Source of the DNA: Planctomicrobium sp.
Lineage (GTDB): Bacteria > Planctomycetota > Planctomycetia > Planctomycetales > Planctomycetaceae
Direction of reading: 5' to 3'
Length of the DNA: 9,269 bases
NCBI GenBank assembly: GCA_029259835.1
Contig: JAJDEL010000144.1
Location: 1-9,269 of the forward strand
Within the stretch, counting starts at the first letter, position 1, and every line of letters begins with the position of its first letter. The position numbers and the translations under genes were made by a program. Below the pieces are notes generated by a model. The model searched no databases and had not been told where the DNA came from. It worked only from the letters and a program-made list of their open reading frames with translations. Shown here in pieces: positions 1 to 6,663 of this stretch.

Positions 1-1
1 C

Positions 2-598
2 GTCATTACGAGTTCGCAGGTTTATCAACTGAGTGCAACCCCGAACGAATACAACCTTGTTGATCGACAAAATTACTCACGCTTCTATCCCAGACGTTTG
101 CAGGCGGAAGTCATGCTAGACGCGATTGACGACTTGACCGGAACGCCTACCAAGTTCGCAAATTTGCCAGAGGGAACTCGGGCAATTGGCCTGCCAGACA
201 ACAGTTACAACAAAGCCTCGGCATTTCTGCGAGTCTTCGGACGACCTGAAAATGAGAGCGTCTGCGAGTGCGAACGTGTGCAGTCTTCAAGCTTGGGGCA
301 GAGCCTACACCTCATCAATTCATCAGAACTCAAAGGCAAGCTTGCCTCTGGTTCAGGACGCGCTGCTCAACTTGTTAAGAGCGAAGAGGAAGATGAAGCG
401 AAAATCACTGCGATGTATTTCGCAGCATTCTCTCGTCCACCACGAGCAGACGAATTGAAAACAGCGCTGGATTACCTCCACGAACCGATCCTCGACGCAA
501 ACGGAAAACCAGTCGATGCCAACAAGGCAACCCGCGAGAATTACCAGGATATCATTTGGGCATTGATGAACACCAAAGAGTTTTTGTTTAATCATTAA
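2..598 (+). CDS. DUF1553 (PSD1-type) domain protein, C-terminal part, 5' end outside the window
   Basis: The frame is open from the window edge and ends at TAA 596-598, giving the last 198 residues of a larger protein. The fragment starts with ITSSQVYQLSA, and residues 79-92 read FGRPENESVCECER, followed by SSSLGQSLHLINSSELKGKL. This is the recognisable C-terminal pattern of DUF1553, including its Cys-x-Cys pair. In planctomycetes this domain normally follows DUF1549 and sometimes a cytochrome-c-like domain (PSCyt1) in proteins of about 700-1100 residues, so most of the gene lies upstream. The biochemical role of the family is not established; an envelope location and a link to redox or polymer metabolism are inference only. 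The gene sits 28 bp before the PPC gene on the same strand and is probably co-transcribed with it and the DUF1501 gene. An internal ATG at 113 is not a plausible start, because homologous sequence extends upstream of it. Confidence 0.9.
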   Translation, partial: VITSSQVYQLSATPNEYNLVDRQNYSRFYPRRLQAEVMLDAIDDLTGTPTKFANLPEGTRAIGLPDNSYNKASAFLRVFGRPENESVCECERVQSSSLGQSLHLINSSELKGKLASGSGRAAQLVKSEEEDEAKITAMYFAAFSRPPRADELKTALDYLHEPILDANGKPVDANKATRENYQDIIWALMNTKEFLFNH

Positions 599-626
599 GC
601 AATCATTCAAGCAAAGAGACGACTCC

Positions 627-2936
627 GTGAATAAAAAACGAACAGGTTTCAAATCCGAACTCTCGCCAAAATCTCAAAGTTTACTGTTGAGTGTGGTCGC
701 ATTCTGTTCCGTGGGACTGCTGTTGCCCTCGCTTGTTCTTGCACAAGCGGTCTGCCTGCCGGCTCCGCGTCTCATGACGACAATGCCGATGGGAGGTCAG
801 GTCGGAACGACGGTTGATGTCACCATCACCGGAGACAACTTTGAAAATGTCGAAGAACTGAGCTTTTCCCACCCTGGACTGACTGCGATTCCTAAGGTCG
901 GTGAGAACGGACTGCCAATTGAAAATCAGTACGTCGTGACGATTGCTGGGGACTGTCTGACCGGCATTCACGAAGCTCGTGTCATGACCCGGCTGGGTGT
1001 TTCTTCATCGCGTGTGTTCAATGTTGGCACTCTTCCGGAAGTGATTCGAACCAAAGCGAACACAACTCTCGAAGCGGCAATGGCACTCAATGTGGACTCG
1101 ATTTGCAACGCCTCTGCGTCGAAACAGGCGATCAATTACTACACGTTTGAAGCAAAGAAAGACCAGCGAATCGTGATCGATTGTGCCGCCAAGGGAATCG
1201 ACTCCAAGCTCAACCCTGTCGTGATTGTTGCCGACGCAAAAGGAAACGATTTGAAGGTTGAACGTCGCGGCGGAGCCATTGACTTCACCGCACCAGAGGC
1301 TGGGAAATATGTCATCAAAGTTCACGACCTGACTTTCAATGGTGGTCCGCACTTGTTCTATCGGCTTGCACTCTTGAATGCTGCGAAAGATCAGGCAGTT
1401 TCGCGATTCCCTTCAACGAAGAGCGTGAGTTCATTTTCGTGGCCACCATCGGATTTGTCCGACGACGCTTCTGTCGCTGAATTAGAACCGAACAACAAGC
1501 AAGCCGACTCGCAAAAAATCACTCTTCCTTGCGACATCACAGGCAGCTTCTTCCCTGCCGCCGATGTAGACGTTTTCGAGTTTACGGCAAAGAAAGGTGA
1601 AGTCTGGTGGGTTGAGGTTGCCTCGGAACGGCTCGGACGCCCAACGGATCCTTCCATTGTTGTGCAACACGTCTCCGGCGAAGGCGAAAATGAAAAACTG
1701 ACTGACCTCATCGAGCTAAGCGACATCGCCAGTCCGATTAAGGTTTCCAGTAATGGATATTCTTACGATGGCCCTCCGTACAATGCTGGGTCTTCGGACA
1801 TTCTTGGTAAGGTTGAGATCAAAGAAGATGGTATTCATCGTTTGCAGATTTCCGACCTCTTCGGCGGGACGCGAAATGATCCGCGAAATGTCTACCGCCT
1901 GATTGTTCGCAAAGCAGCCCCAGACTTCGCAGTCGTTGGCTGGGCTTTACACATGAATCTCCGTAACGGCGACCGCAATGCTCTTTCAAAACCGATTGCA
2001 CTGCGTGGTGGTTCCTCGATGCTTATCGAAGTTGTCGTCGTTCGGCGGGATGGTTTCGCTGGCGAAATTGAACTCTTCATGAAAGGACTCCCCGCTGGAG
2101 TGACCTCCAACGGTTTAAAAATCCCGGCAGGGAAAACACGGGGCATGATGTTGCTGACAGCAGAGCAGAACGCCCCTCGCGGTCTGACGAGCGCAACGTT
2201 CTTTGGTCGTGCTCTCATTGGGGAACAAACAGTCACTCGACCTGTCAGGTTTGCATCAATGTCCTGGCCCGTTGCGAATGCTTGGAGCGAAATTCCGAGT
2301 CCTCGATTGTTGGCGGACGTCCCGGTTTCCGTCTGCGGATCTGAACTTGCCCCCGTCACAATTGGCCCTTCTGAAAAGAAGGTCTTCGAGGTTGTTGCCG
2401 GAGAGAAACTGACAATCCCGCTAGCTCTGACGCGTCGCAGTGAATTTTCCGGCACGAAGATGAGCTTGAAGACCATGGGGGCTGGCTTTGATAAAACACC
2501 TGCCTTCGATGCTCCGTTAGATGCAGATTCTTCTGAAGCTGTGCTCGACCTTGCAAAGCTTAAGACGCCACCAGGTGAGTATTTGATCGCTTTCTATGGA
2601 AGTGCGGTTGCGAAATACCGATATCACCCAGAGGCCGTAGCAGTCGCCGAAACGCTTCTGAAACAGGCTCAACAAACAGCAACTGATCTGACAGCAGAAA
2701 CAAATGCGCTGACAGAGTCAGCGAAAACTGCAACGGATGAACAGAAACCTGAAATTGAAAAAGCGGTGAAGAGTGCGACTGCTAAACAAAAAGAGGCAGA
2801 AGCCGCAGTGAAGGTCGCTGAAAAACAAGTTAAAACCGCAACCGCGAAAGCGAAACCCAAAGACATTGTCGACATTGTGGTCTCAACACCGATCACGATT
2901 CGCGTTCAGCCTGCGAAGGAGGCAGAAAAAAAATGA
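627..2936 (+). CDS. Secreted PPC-domain protein with IPT-like N-terminal domain and C-terminal coiled-coil insertion
   Basis: This 769-residue protein starts at GTG 627. That start is chosen because it directly precedes a Sec signal peptide (KKR near residues 3-5, hydrophobic core about 19-38, AQA cleavage site near 39-41); the ribosome site (AGAG, 614-617) is weak. Residues about 48-135 resemble an IPT/TIG-like beta domain (GGQVGTTVDVTITGDNF, ending FNVGTLPEV). Two PPC-like (pre-peptidase C-terminal) beta domains follow: about 168-250 (YYTFEAKKDQRIVID to YVIKVHD) and about 286-420 (ELEPNNKQAD, DVDVFEFTAKKGEVWWVEV). More beta sandwich follows, with MKGLPAGV near the middle. Residues about 668-743 are Ala/Lys/Glu/Thr-rich and look like a coiled coil, interrupting a final beta domain that resumes with IVVSTPITIRVQP. 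No protease domain is visible. Such proteins accompany DUF1553 and DUF1501 genes in planctomycetes; a binding or structural role is inferred. The stop overlaps the next start as ATGA. Confidence 0.88.
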   Translation: MNKKRTGFKSELSPKSQSLLLSVVAFCSVGLLLPSLVLAQAVCLPAPRLMTTMPMGGQVGTTVDVTITGDNFENVEELSFSHPGLTAIPKVGENGLPIENQYVVTIAGDCLTGIHEARVMTRLGVSSSRVFNVGTLPEVIRTKANTTLEAAMALNVDSICNASASKQAINYYTFEAKKDQRIVIDCAAKGIDSKLNPVVIVADAKGNDLKVERRGGAIDFTAPEAGKYVIKVHDLTFNGGPHLFYRLALLNAAKDQAVSRFPSTKSVSSFSWPPSDLSDDASVAELEPNNKQADSQKITLPCDITGSFFPAADVDVFEFTAKKGEVWWVEVASERLGRPTDPSIVVQHVSGEGENEKLTDLIELSDIASPIKVSSNGYSYDGPPYNAGSSDILGKVEIKEDGIHRLQISDLFGGTRNDPRNVYRLIVRKAAPDFAVVGWALHMNLRNGDRNALSKPIALRGGSSMLIEVVVVRRDGFAGEIELFMKGLPAGVTSNGLKIPAGKTRGMMLLTAEQNAPRGLTSATFFGRALIGEQTVTRPVRFASMSWPVANAWSEIPSPRLLADVPVSVCGSELAPVTIGPSEKKVFEVVAGEKLTIPLALTRRSEFSGTKMSLKTMGAGFDKTPAFDAPLDADSSEAVLDLAKLKTPPGEYLIAFYGSAVAKYRYHPEAVAVAETLLKQAQQTATDLTAETNALTESAKTATDEQKPEIEKAVKSATAKQKEAEAAVKVAEKQVKTATAKAKPKDIVDIVVSTPITIRVQPAKEAEKK
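2916..2922 (+). promoter_or_regulatory. Strong ribosome binding site for the DUF1501 gene
   Basis: AAGGAGG lies 10 nt before ATG 2933, inside the last codons of the PPC gene. It fixes the DUF1501 start and, with the ATGA overlap, supports translational coupling of the two genes. Confidence 0.8.
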
Positions 2937-4351
2937 CCCATCCTTTCAATGCATCAACGAACTACTGTCCCGGTCCGGCATCGCGCCGAGGGTTTATGAA
3001 AATGGGTCTGGCAGGCTTCGCCTCATTGAGCCTGCCGGGCGTGTTGCGTCTGCGTGCAGCAAACGCTGCTCAAGATAAAGGTGAGAAGACCGCCGTGATT
3101 ATGGTTTGGAAACCGGGTGGGTGCTCTCATATCGACACCTATGATCCCAAGCCAAACTCAGGGACTGAGTACCGGGGACCGTTTGATCTTATTTCGACAA
3201 AAGTGCCAGGCTTGCAGTTCACGGAACTGCTGCCTATGCAGGCGAAAATCGCGGATAAATTCACCGTACTCAGATCGATGAAACAAGCGGCAGGCGGGCA
3301 CCCTGCCGGATCGATGCAGATGTTTTCAGGAGATGACGATACGCGCGACAAACCCAAACCGAAGCTTCCGGACTGGATGACCGTCGTGAATTATCTTCGC
3401 TCACAAGAAGGTCCGCGAACGAACCCATTACCGAGATACGTCGGAGTCAAAGGCCCTGGTTCTTATCTTGGCCCGGCATATTTGGGAGACGCCTACTCTC
3501 CGTTTTCGGTGACAGGTGATCCGAACGCACCCAACTTTGTTGTCCCCAATATCGGTCTGGAGAATGTCTCTGAAGTGAAACATCTCAGCCGCCGTTCTTC
3601 ACTCAGGCAGAATTTGGACACGCTGGAGCGTGCGTTTGATCAAGCTGGGGAATTACAGGCACTCGATGAGTTTGAAACTCAGGCGATGACCCTGCTCACG
3701 AATCCGAAAACTAAAGACGCATTTGATCTCAGCAAAGAAGACGACGCCACCCGTGACCGCTACGGACGCAATTCCTGGGGCCAGCAGCTTTTGCTCGCCC
3801 GTCGTTTGGTCGAAGCAGGCGTTGAAGTTCTGACGAGTAGCCTCAGTGGACCACTCTGTGGTCGCGTGAATAACTGGGACGACCACGCAGTGAATCATCA
3901 CGTTTTCGATGCGCTACGGTTCCGTGCAAAAGCATACGATCAAGCCGTCTCCGCTCTGATCGAAGACATCTACGACCGTGGACTCGACAAGCGCGTGTTG
4001 GTTGTCGTGACAGGGGAATTTGGAAGAACACCGAAAATCAGCCACCAACCCAGCACTGGTGCCGGAAACGCAAGTGCCCCATCTGGCACACGGCAACCAG
4101 GTCGCGATCATTGGCCGCGAGCATTCTCCAATATCTGGGCAGGAGGCGGTATTGAGACCGGTCGCGTCATCGGTGCAACTGACAAGCGCGGAGAAGACTC
4201 CATTGAGAGAATCTGCACGCCTGGAGATTTCCTGTCAACGATCTATCACCACCTCGGGATCGACTCATCAAACATCTTCATCAAAAACTTCAACGGTCGC
4301 CCAACTCCGATTGTCGACCACGGAAAACCAATCCCTGAATTGATGGGTTGA
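2933..4351 (+). CDS. DUF1501 family protein, Tat-exported, alkaline-phosphatase-like fold
   Basis: This 472-residue protein has a full-length DUF1501 pattern. The N-terminus carries a twin-arginine signal, SRRGFMKMG at residues 17-25, then a hydrophobic stretch and an ANA cleavage site near 43-45. Folding in the cytoplasm before Tat export to the periplasm is therefore likely. Family landmarks are GGCSHIDTYDPKP (about 62-74), AGGHPAGSMQMFSG (about 120-133), the WDDH segment (about 315-318) where many members have WDTH, GEFGRTPKI (361-369), GRDHWP (390-395) and a G-x-x-DKRGE loop near 414-421. DUF1501 belongs to the alkaline phosphatase/sulfatase-like superfamily and the conserved His and Asp residues suggest metal binding, but no substrate is known. 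It is the last gene of the module, overlaps the PPC gene by four bases, and is followed by several hairpins. Confidence 0.92.
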   Translation: MTHPFNASTNYCPGPASRRGFMKMGLAGFASLSLPGVLRLRAANAAQDKGEKTAVIMVWKPGGCSHIDTYDPKPNSGTEYRGPFDLISTKVPGLQFTELLPMQAKIADKFTVLRSMKQAAGGHPAGSMQMFSGDDDTRDKPKPKLPDWMTVVNYLRSQEGPRTNPLPRYVGVKGPGSYLGPAYLGDAYSPFSVTGDPNAPNFVVPNIGLENVSEVKHLSRRSSLRQNLDTLERAFDQAGELQALDEFETQAMTLLTNPKTKDAFDLSKEDDATRDRYGRNSWGQQLLLARRLVEAGVEVLTSSLSGPLCGRVNNWDDHAVNHHVFDALRFRAKAYDQAVSALIEDIYDRGLDKRVLVVVTGEFGRTPKISHQPSTGAGNASAPSGTRQPGRDHWPRAFSNIWAGGGIETGRVIGATDKRGEDSIERICTPGDFLSTIYHHLGIDSSNIFIKNFNGRPTPIVDHGKPIPELMG

Positions 4352-4380
4352 TTGACACAGCCAACGCGGGGCTGTGTCAA
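4352..4380 (+). terminator. Stem-loop just after the DUF1501 stop codon
   Basis: A perfect 11-bp inverted repeat, TTGACACAGCC (4352-4362) and GGCTGTGTCAA (4370-4380), encloses a 7-nt loop and begins immediately after the DUF1501 stop. No T tract follows, so it is not a classic intrinsic terminator by itself. It may protect the mRNA 3' end or act with the hairpins that follow. Confidence 0.55.
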
Positions 4381-4407
4381 GAACTCACCCACTCCTACCG
4401 TAAAAGC

Positions 4408-4428
4408 ACTGCTGGACAGGCCAGCAGT
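4408..4428 (+). repeat. Second stem-loop in the convergent intergenic gap
   Basis: ACTGCTGG (4408-4415) and CCAGCAGT (4421-4428) form an 8-bp perfect stem with a 5-nt loop. A TTGC after the right arm could extend pairing with the preceding GC if one T is bulged. There is no T tract, and the role is unknown. Confidence 0.45.
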
Positions 4429-4442
4429 TGCACACGACACAT

Positions 4443-4480
4443 AAAAAAGCCATCGACAGATTCGCTGTCGATGGCTTTCT
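4443..4480. terminator. Bidirectional intrinsic terminator between convergent genes
   Basis: GCCATCGACAG (4449-4459) pairs perfectly with CTGTCGATGGC (4465-4475) around a 5-nt loop. The stem is extended by AAA/TTT to 14 bp. An A tract (4443-4448) lies on the left and CTTTCT on the right, so both strands can form a stem followed by U residues. It lies 24 bp past the stop of the minus-strand sigma gene and about 90 bp past the DUF1501 stop, and probably ends both transcripts. Confidence 0.82.
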
Positions 4481-4503
4481 TCATGTTACGATCTCAATCG
4501 AAA

Positions 4504-6171
4504 TTAAATTCCAGGGATGTCCAACTTCTCAGTCGTGGCGATCTTGCGAATTTTTTGCATTGCTCTCGCTTCGATTTGACGGATACGTTCTTTTGTCACA
4601 CCGAAGCGGCTGCCGACCTGTTCGAGGGTTTCCGGTTCGGAACCTTTTTCGAGGCCATAACGATGCAGGATGATTCTCCGCTCGCGCTCGTCGAGATTCT
4701 CTAGGATCGACATGATCACTTCATGCTGCCGTGAGTTGACGACTTCGTCTTTGAACTGGCTACCACGTTGTTCTTCCGAGAAGGAGAAAACGTCGTCGTT
4801 GCCAGTCCGGAACCGGTCGAGAACTTTGTTCTCCGTCGGAATCGAACGGGCGTAGTTCTTCATAATCGCCCATGTGGCGTAGGTAGAGAACTTGTTCCCT
4901 TTCGTGTAGTCAAATTTTTCGATGGCGCGCATCAGGGACATATTCCCATCGCTGACCAGTTCGAAGAAATTTACGCTCGGCTTCATGTGGCGTTTCGCGA
5001 TCGAAACGACAAGTCGCAGGTTGCTGCGGATCAGGAAATTCTTGACCTTAATCCCTTCTTGAATCAACTCTTCGAGTCGATCCAAATCACGACTTTTCGG
5101 ACGCTGCGGATCAATCTTTTCCTGTAACCGTGCCGCTTCGAACTTCAGATAATTCATCTTGCGGAACCAGTACCCCTCTTCTTCGCGAGTGAGGAGCGGC
5201 ACCGTGTACATGCTTGCCAGATACTGCGGAAGTCCCGGAGGCGCCTTGACCGTGCGGGCTTTCTTTTCAACGACAGGAGGTTCGCCGAGAATCACTTTGC
5301 CAGCATTCCTGCTATGGAATTCCGGACTGTCCATGAATGCAATCGGAGCGTCCAGCAAGAGTCTTGCTCTCACTTCCGTCACGATTCGATAAATACTGGT
5401 TTTCGTGCGGCAGAATTCTTCCGCCAGAAGTTCAGCAGACATTCCATTCTGATACCGCTGATAGATTTCCATCTTGCGGTCGTCGTTGAGCGGGTTCGTT
5501 GAATTTGGGAAGACTGCGTTCTCCGGATTCTGTTCATCGTATTGTTTGATTGTGTAACGGATTGTCTCTGGGGATCTTTTGAAGATCCGAGACAAACGCC
5601 TGCCGACTTCCGCAGGGCACGCTCCATGCATTGCCAGGCGACGCGCCTTCAGAATCATTTCCTGTTTCTCGGCATCGCTGATTTGCGAGAAACGCGAACT
5701 GCGATGGACTTCCATCTCATGCCCGGTGACAAATCTGTCAACGGACGAACGCAGGAACCCCACGCGGGAACGATTCCCAAACAGAAAACGCCGACTGACG
5801 AGTCCACGTTTCCGCCAACGGTCGACAGTTTTTGTCGAGACGTTGTATCTCTCAGAGAGATCATCAACAGTGAAGACCTGTTCGCCAGCCTGCTCGACAG
5901 GAATTTTCGTACTCGCAGACAGTACCTCCACAAATTGCGGAAGATCATGCAGTAGGTCGGCTCCATCAATCGATAGGTCGGGATACTTTTCTGGTCGGTA
6001 ACCTGTCAGTTGCTCGCAAAGATCTTGATATTTGTAAGACTGATCCGACTCAATTTGAGCCATCAGTTTTTCAGCACGGTCCATTTGCTCCAATCGCTTT
6101 TCAATAGGAGCATATTTCTTCTGTTGCTCAGTGAGCTGCTTCAGAACAGGATGATTGAAAATCGCGCTCAT
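4504..6171 (-). CDS. Sigma-70 family RNA polymerase sigma factor with three N-terminal HTH-like modules
   Basis: This 555-residue protein is read from ATG 6171 (MSAIFNHPV), chosen because AGGAGG lies 8 nt upstream; the frame could extend to 6207. Residues about 99-150 resemble an excisionase/MerR-like HTH (TVDDLSERYNVSTKTVDRWR). Residues about 165-212 and 230-272 look like two further homeodomain-like HTH units. After a linker come sigma region 1.2 (about 313-345, PLLTREEE) and region 2 (about 376-445), with FFELVSDGNMSLMRAIEKFDY near 402-422 and KFSTYATW at 427-434. Region 4 (about 482-548) has a -35-reading helix, GVTKERIRQIEARAMQKIR. Only about 40 residues separate regions 2 and 4, so the usual region 3 is absent or much reduced. 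At the sites matching sigma-70 W434, Q437 and T440 it has A435, K438 and A441, suggesting altered -10 recognition. It is probably an alternative sigma factor, not the housekeeping one; its regulon is unknown. Confidence 0.9.
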   Translation of the reverse strand: MSAIFNHPVLKQLTEQQKKYAPIEKRLEQMDRAEKLMAQIESDQSYKYQDLCEQLTGYRPEKYPDLSIDGADLLHDLPQFVEVLSASTKIPVEQAGEQVFTVDDLSERYNVSTKTVDRWRKRGLVSRRFLFGNRSRVGFLRSSVDRFVTGHEMEVHRSSRFSQISDAEKQEMILKARRLAMHGACPAEVGRRLSRIFKRSPETIRYTIKQYDEQNPENAVFPNSTNPLNDDRKMEIYQRYQNGMSAELLAEEFCRTKTSIYRIVTEVRARLLLDAPIAFMDSPEFHSRNAGKVILGEPPVVEKKARTVKAPPGLPQYLASMYTVPLLTREEEGYWFRKMNYLKFEAARLQEKIDPQRPKSRDLDRLEELIQEGIKVKNFLIRSNLRLVVSIAKRHMKPSVNFFELVSDGNMSLMRAIEKFDYTKGNKFSTYATWAIMKNYARSIPTENKVLDRFRTGNDDVFSFSEEQRGSQFKDEVVNSRQHEVIMSILENLDERERRIILHRYGLEKGSEPETLEQVGSRFGVTKERIRQIEARAMQKIRKIATTEKLDIPGI

Positions 6172-6179
6172 CACGTGAT
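6170..6179. promoter_or_regulatory. 10-bp perfect palindrome over the sigma factor start
   Basis: ATCACGTGAT is self-complementary. It fills the whole spacer between the Shine-Dalgarno sequence and the start codon, and includes the first two bases of that codon. It could be an operator for autoregulation. Chance is not excluded for a site this short. Confidence 0.3.
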
Positions 6180-6185
6180 CCTCCT
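6180..6185 (-). promoter_or_regulatory. Ribosome binding site that sets the sigma factor start
   Basis: On the minus strand AGGAGG precedes ATG 6171 with an 8-nt spacer. This is why the start at 6171 is preferred over upstream in-frame codons reaching 6207. Confidence 0.85.
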
Positions 6186-6499
6186 CTCTATTAACCTTGC
6201 ATCTCAATGCTCGTCTTGAACTGAGATGAAGTTTTCAGCAGCGACGTCTTTGGATTCGCTTCTGTCGCCGTTGTGATGTAAACCGCCGTTGTGAGAAGCT
6301 GTTCTGGTAAAAACTCTTCCCATCGCAAATTCGTATCAACGAACATTGCCTCTACTGTTAGTACGCAGGATTGGACGCAAAGATTACGAGAAAAGTTCGT
6401 ATGCGATGCAATTTTCGCAAAATAATGGACAACCCAGTCCAATTAGACATGCAATGCACAAGAGATGCCGCCCGGAGACAGAAGCCTGGAATTAAACAC

Positions 6500-6522
6500 A
6501 AGTGATTAACTCACAATCACTT
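6500..6522. promoter_or_regulatory. Inverted repeat AAGTGATT-N7-AATCACTT, possible operator
   Basis: Two perfect 8-bp arms (6500-6507 and 6515-6522) flank a 7-nt spacer about 330 bp upstream of the sigma start. The centre-to-centre distance of 15 bp is rather long for a simple dimer site, and it could also form an RNA hairpin. The arms contain GTGAT/ATCAC, the same pentamer as in the palindrome over the sigma start. Confidence 0.35.
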
Positions 6523-6597
6523 ATGATTTACGATCGGAGTCGTGTTGATCGGATTTCACAGCCCAGAATTCGAATCATGTCGTAATTTGATACAAAC

Positions 6598-6618
6598 GTG
6601 ACCTCAATTTGAGGTCAC
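6598..6618 (-). terminator. 21-bp perfect palindrome, possible terminator of the membrane-protein gene
   Basis: GTGACCTCAA (6598-6607) and TTGAGGTCAC (6609-6618) are exact complements around one central T. As RNA it gives an 8-bp stem with a 5-nt loop. It lies 46 bp past the stop of the minus-strand membrane-protein gene, and on that strand is followed by GTTTGTATC, which is only partly T-rich. A terminator is the simplest reading; a protein-binding operator is the alternative. Confidence 0.45.
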
Positions 6619-6663
6619 ACTCCTGCACAAAAATGCACTATCTGAGAATCGAGAAGCTGCGAT

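Larger units (their letters stand above)
6172..6663. other. Intergenic region upstream of the sigma factor, no convincing gene
   Basis: About 490 bp separate the sigma gene start from the stop of the membrane-protein gene upstream, both on the minus strand. The sigma promoter should lie here, but I could not identify a credible -35/-10 pair. The visible structure is dyads: the start-codon palindrome, TGGAC/GTCCA (6426-6441), AAGTGATT/AATCACTT (6500-6522) and a 21-bp palindrome (6598-6618). A possible 83-codon minus-strand frame (6191-6442) begins at TTG without a ribosome site and has no recognisable content, so it is not called. Confidence 0.6.

Noticed and set aside
1892..2476. 194-codon open frame on the minus strand
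   Set aside because: It lies wholly inside the PPC gene on the opposite strand, with no ribosome site or family motif.
4348..4704. Plus-strand frame of 118 codons after the DUF1501 gene
   Set aside because: It runs through the three hairpins and the terminator, then antisense to sigma region 4, so it is not a plausible gene.
5542..6001. Two overlapping plus-strand open frames of about 140 codons
   Set aside because: Both are antisense to the N-terminal HTH part of the sigma factor, and their products are Arg/Ser/Thr-rich without domain signals.
6191..6442. 83-codon minus-strand frame upstream of the sigma gene
   Set aside because: It begins at TTG without a Shine-Dalgarno sequence, runs through the sigma gene's upstream region, and has no recognisable content.
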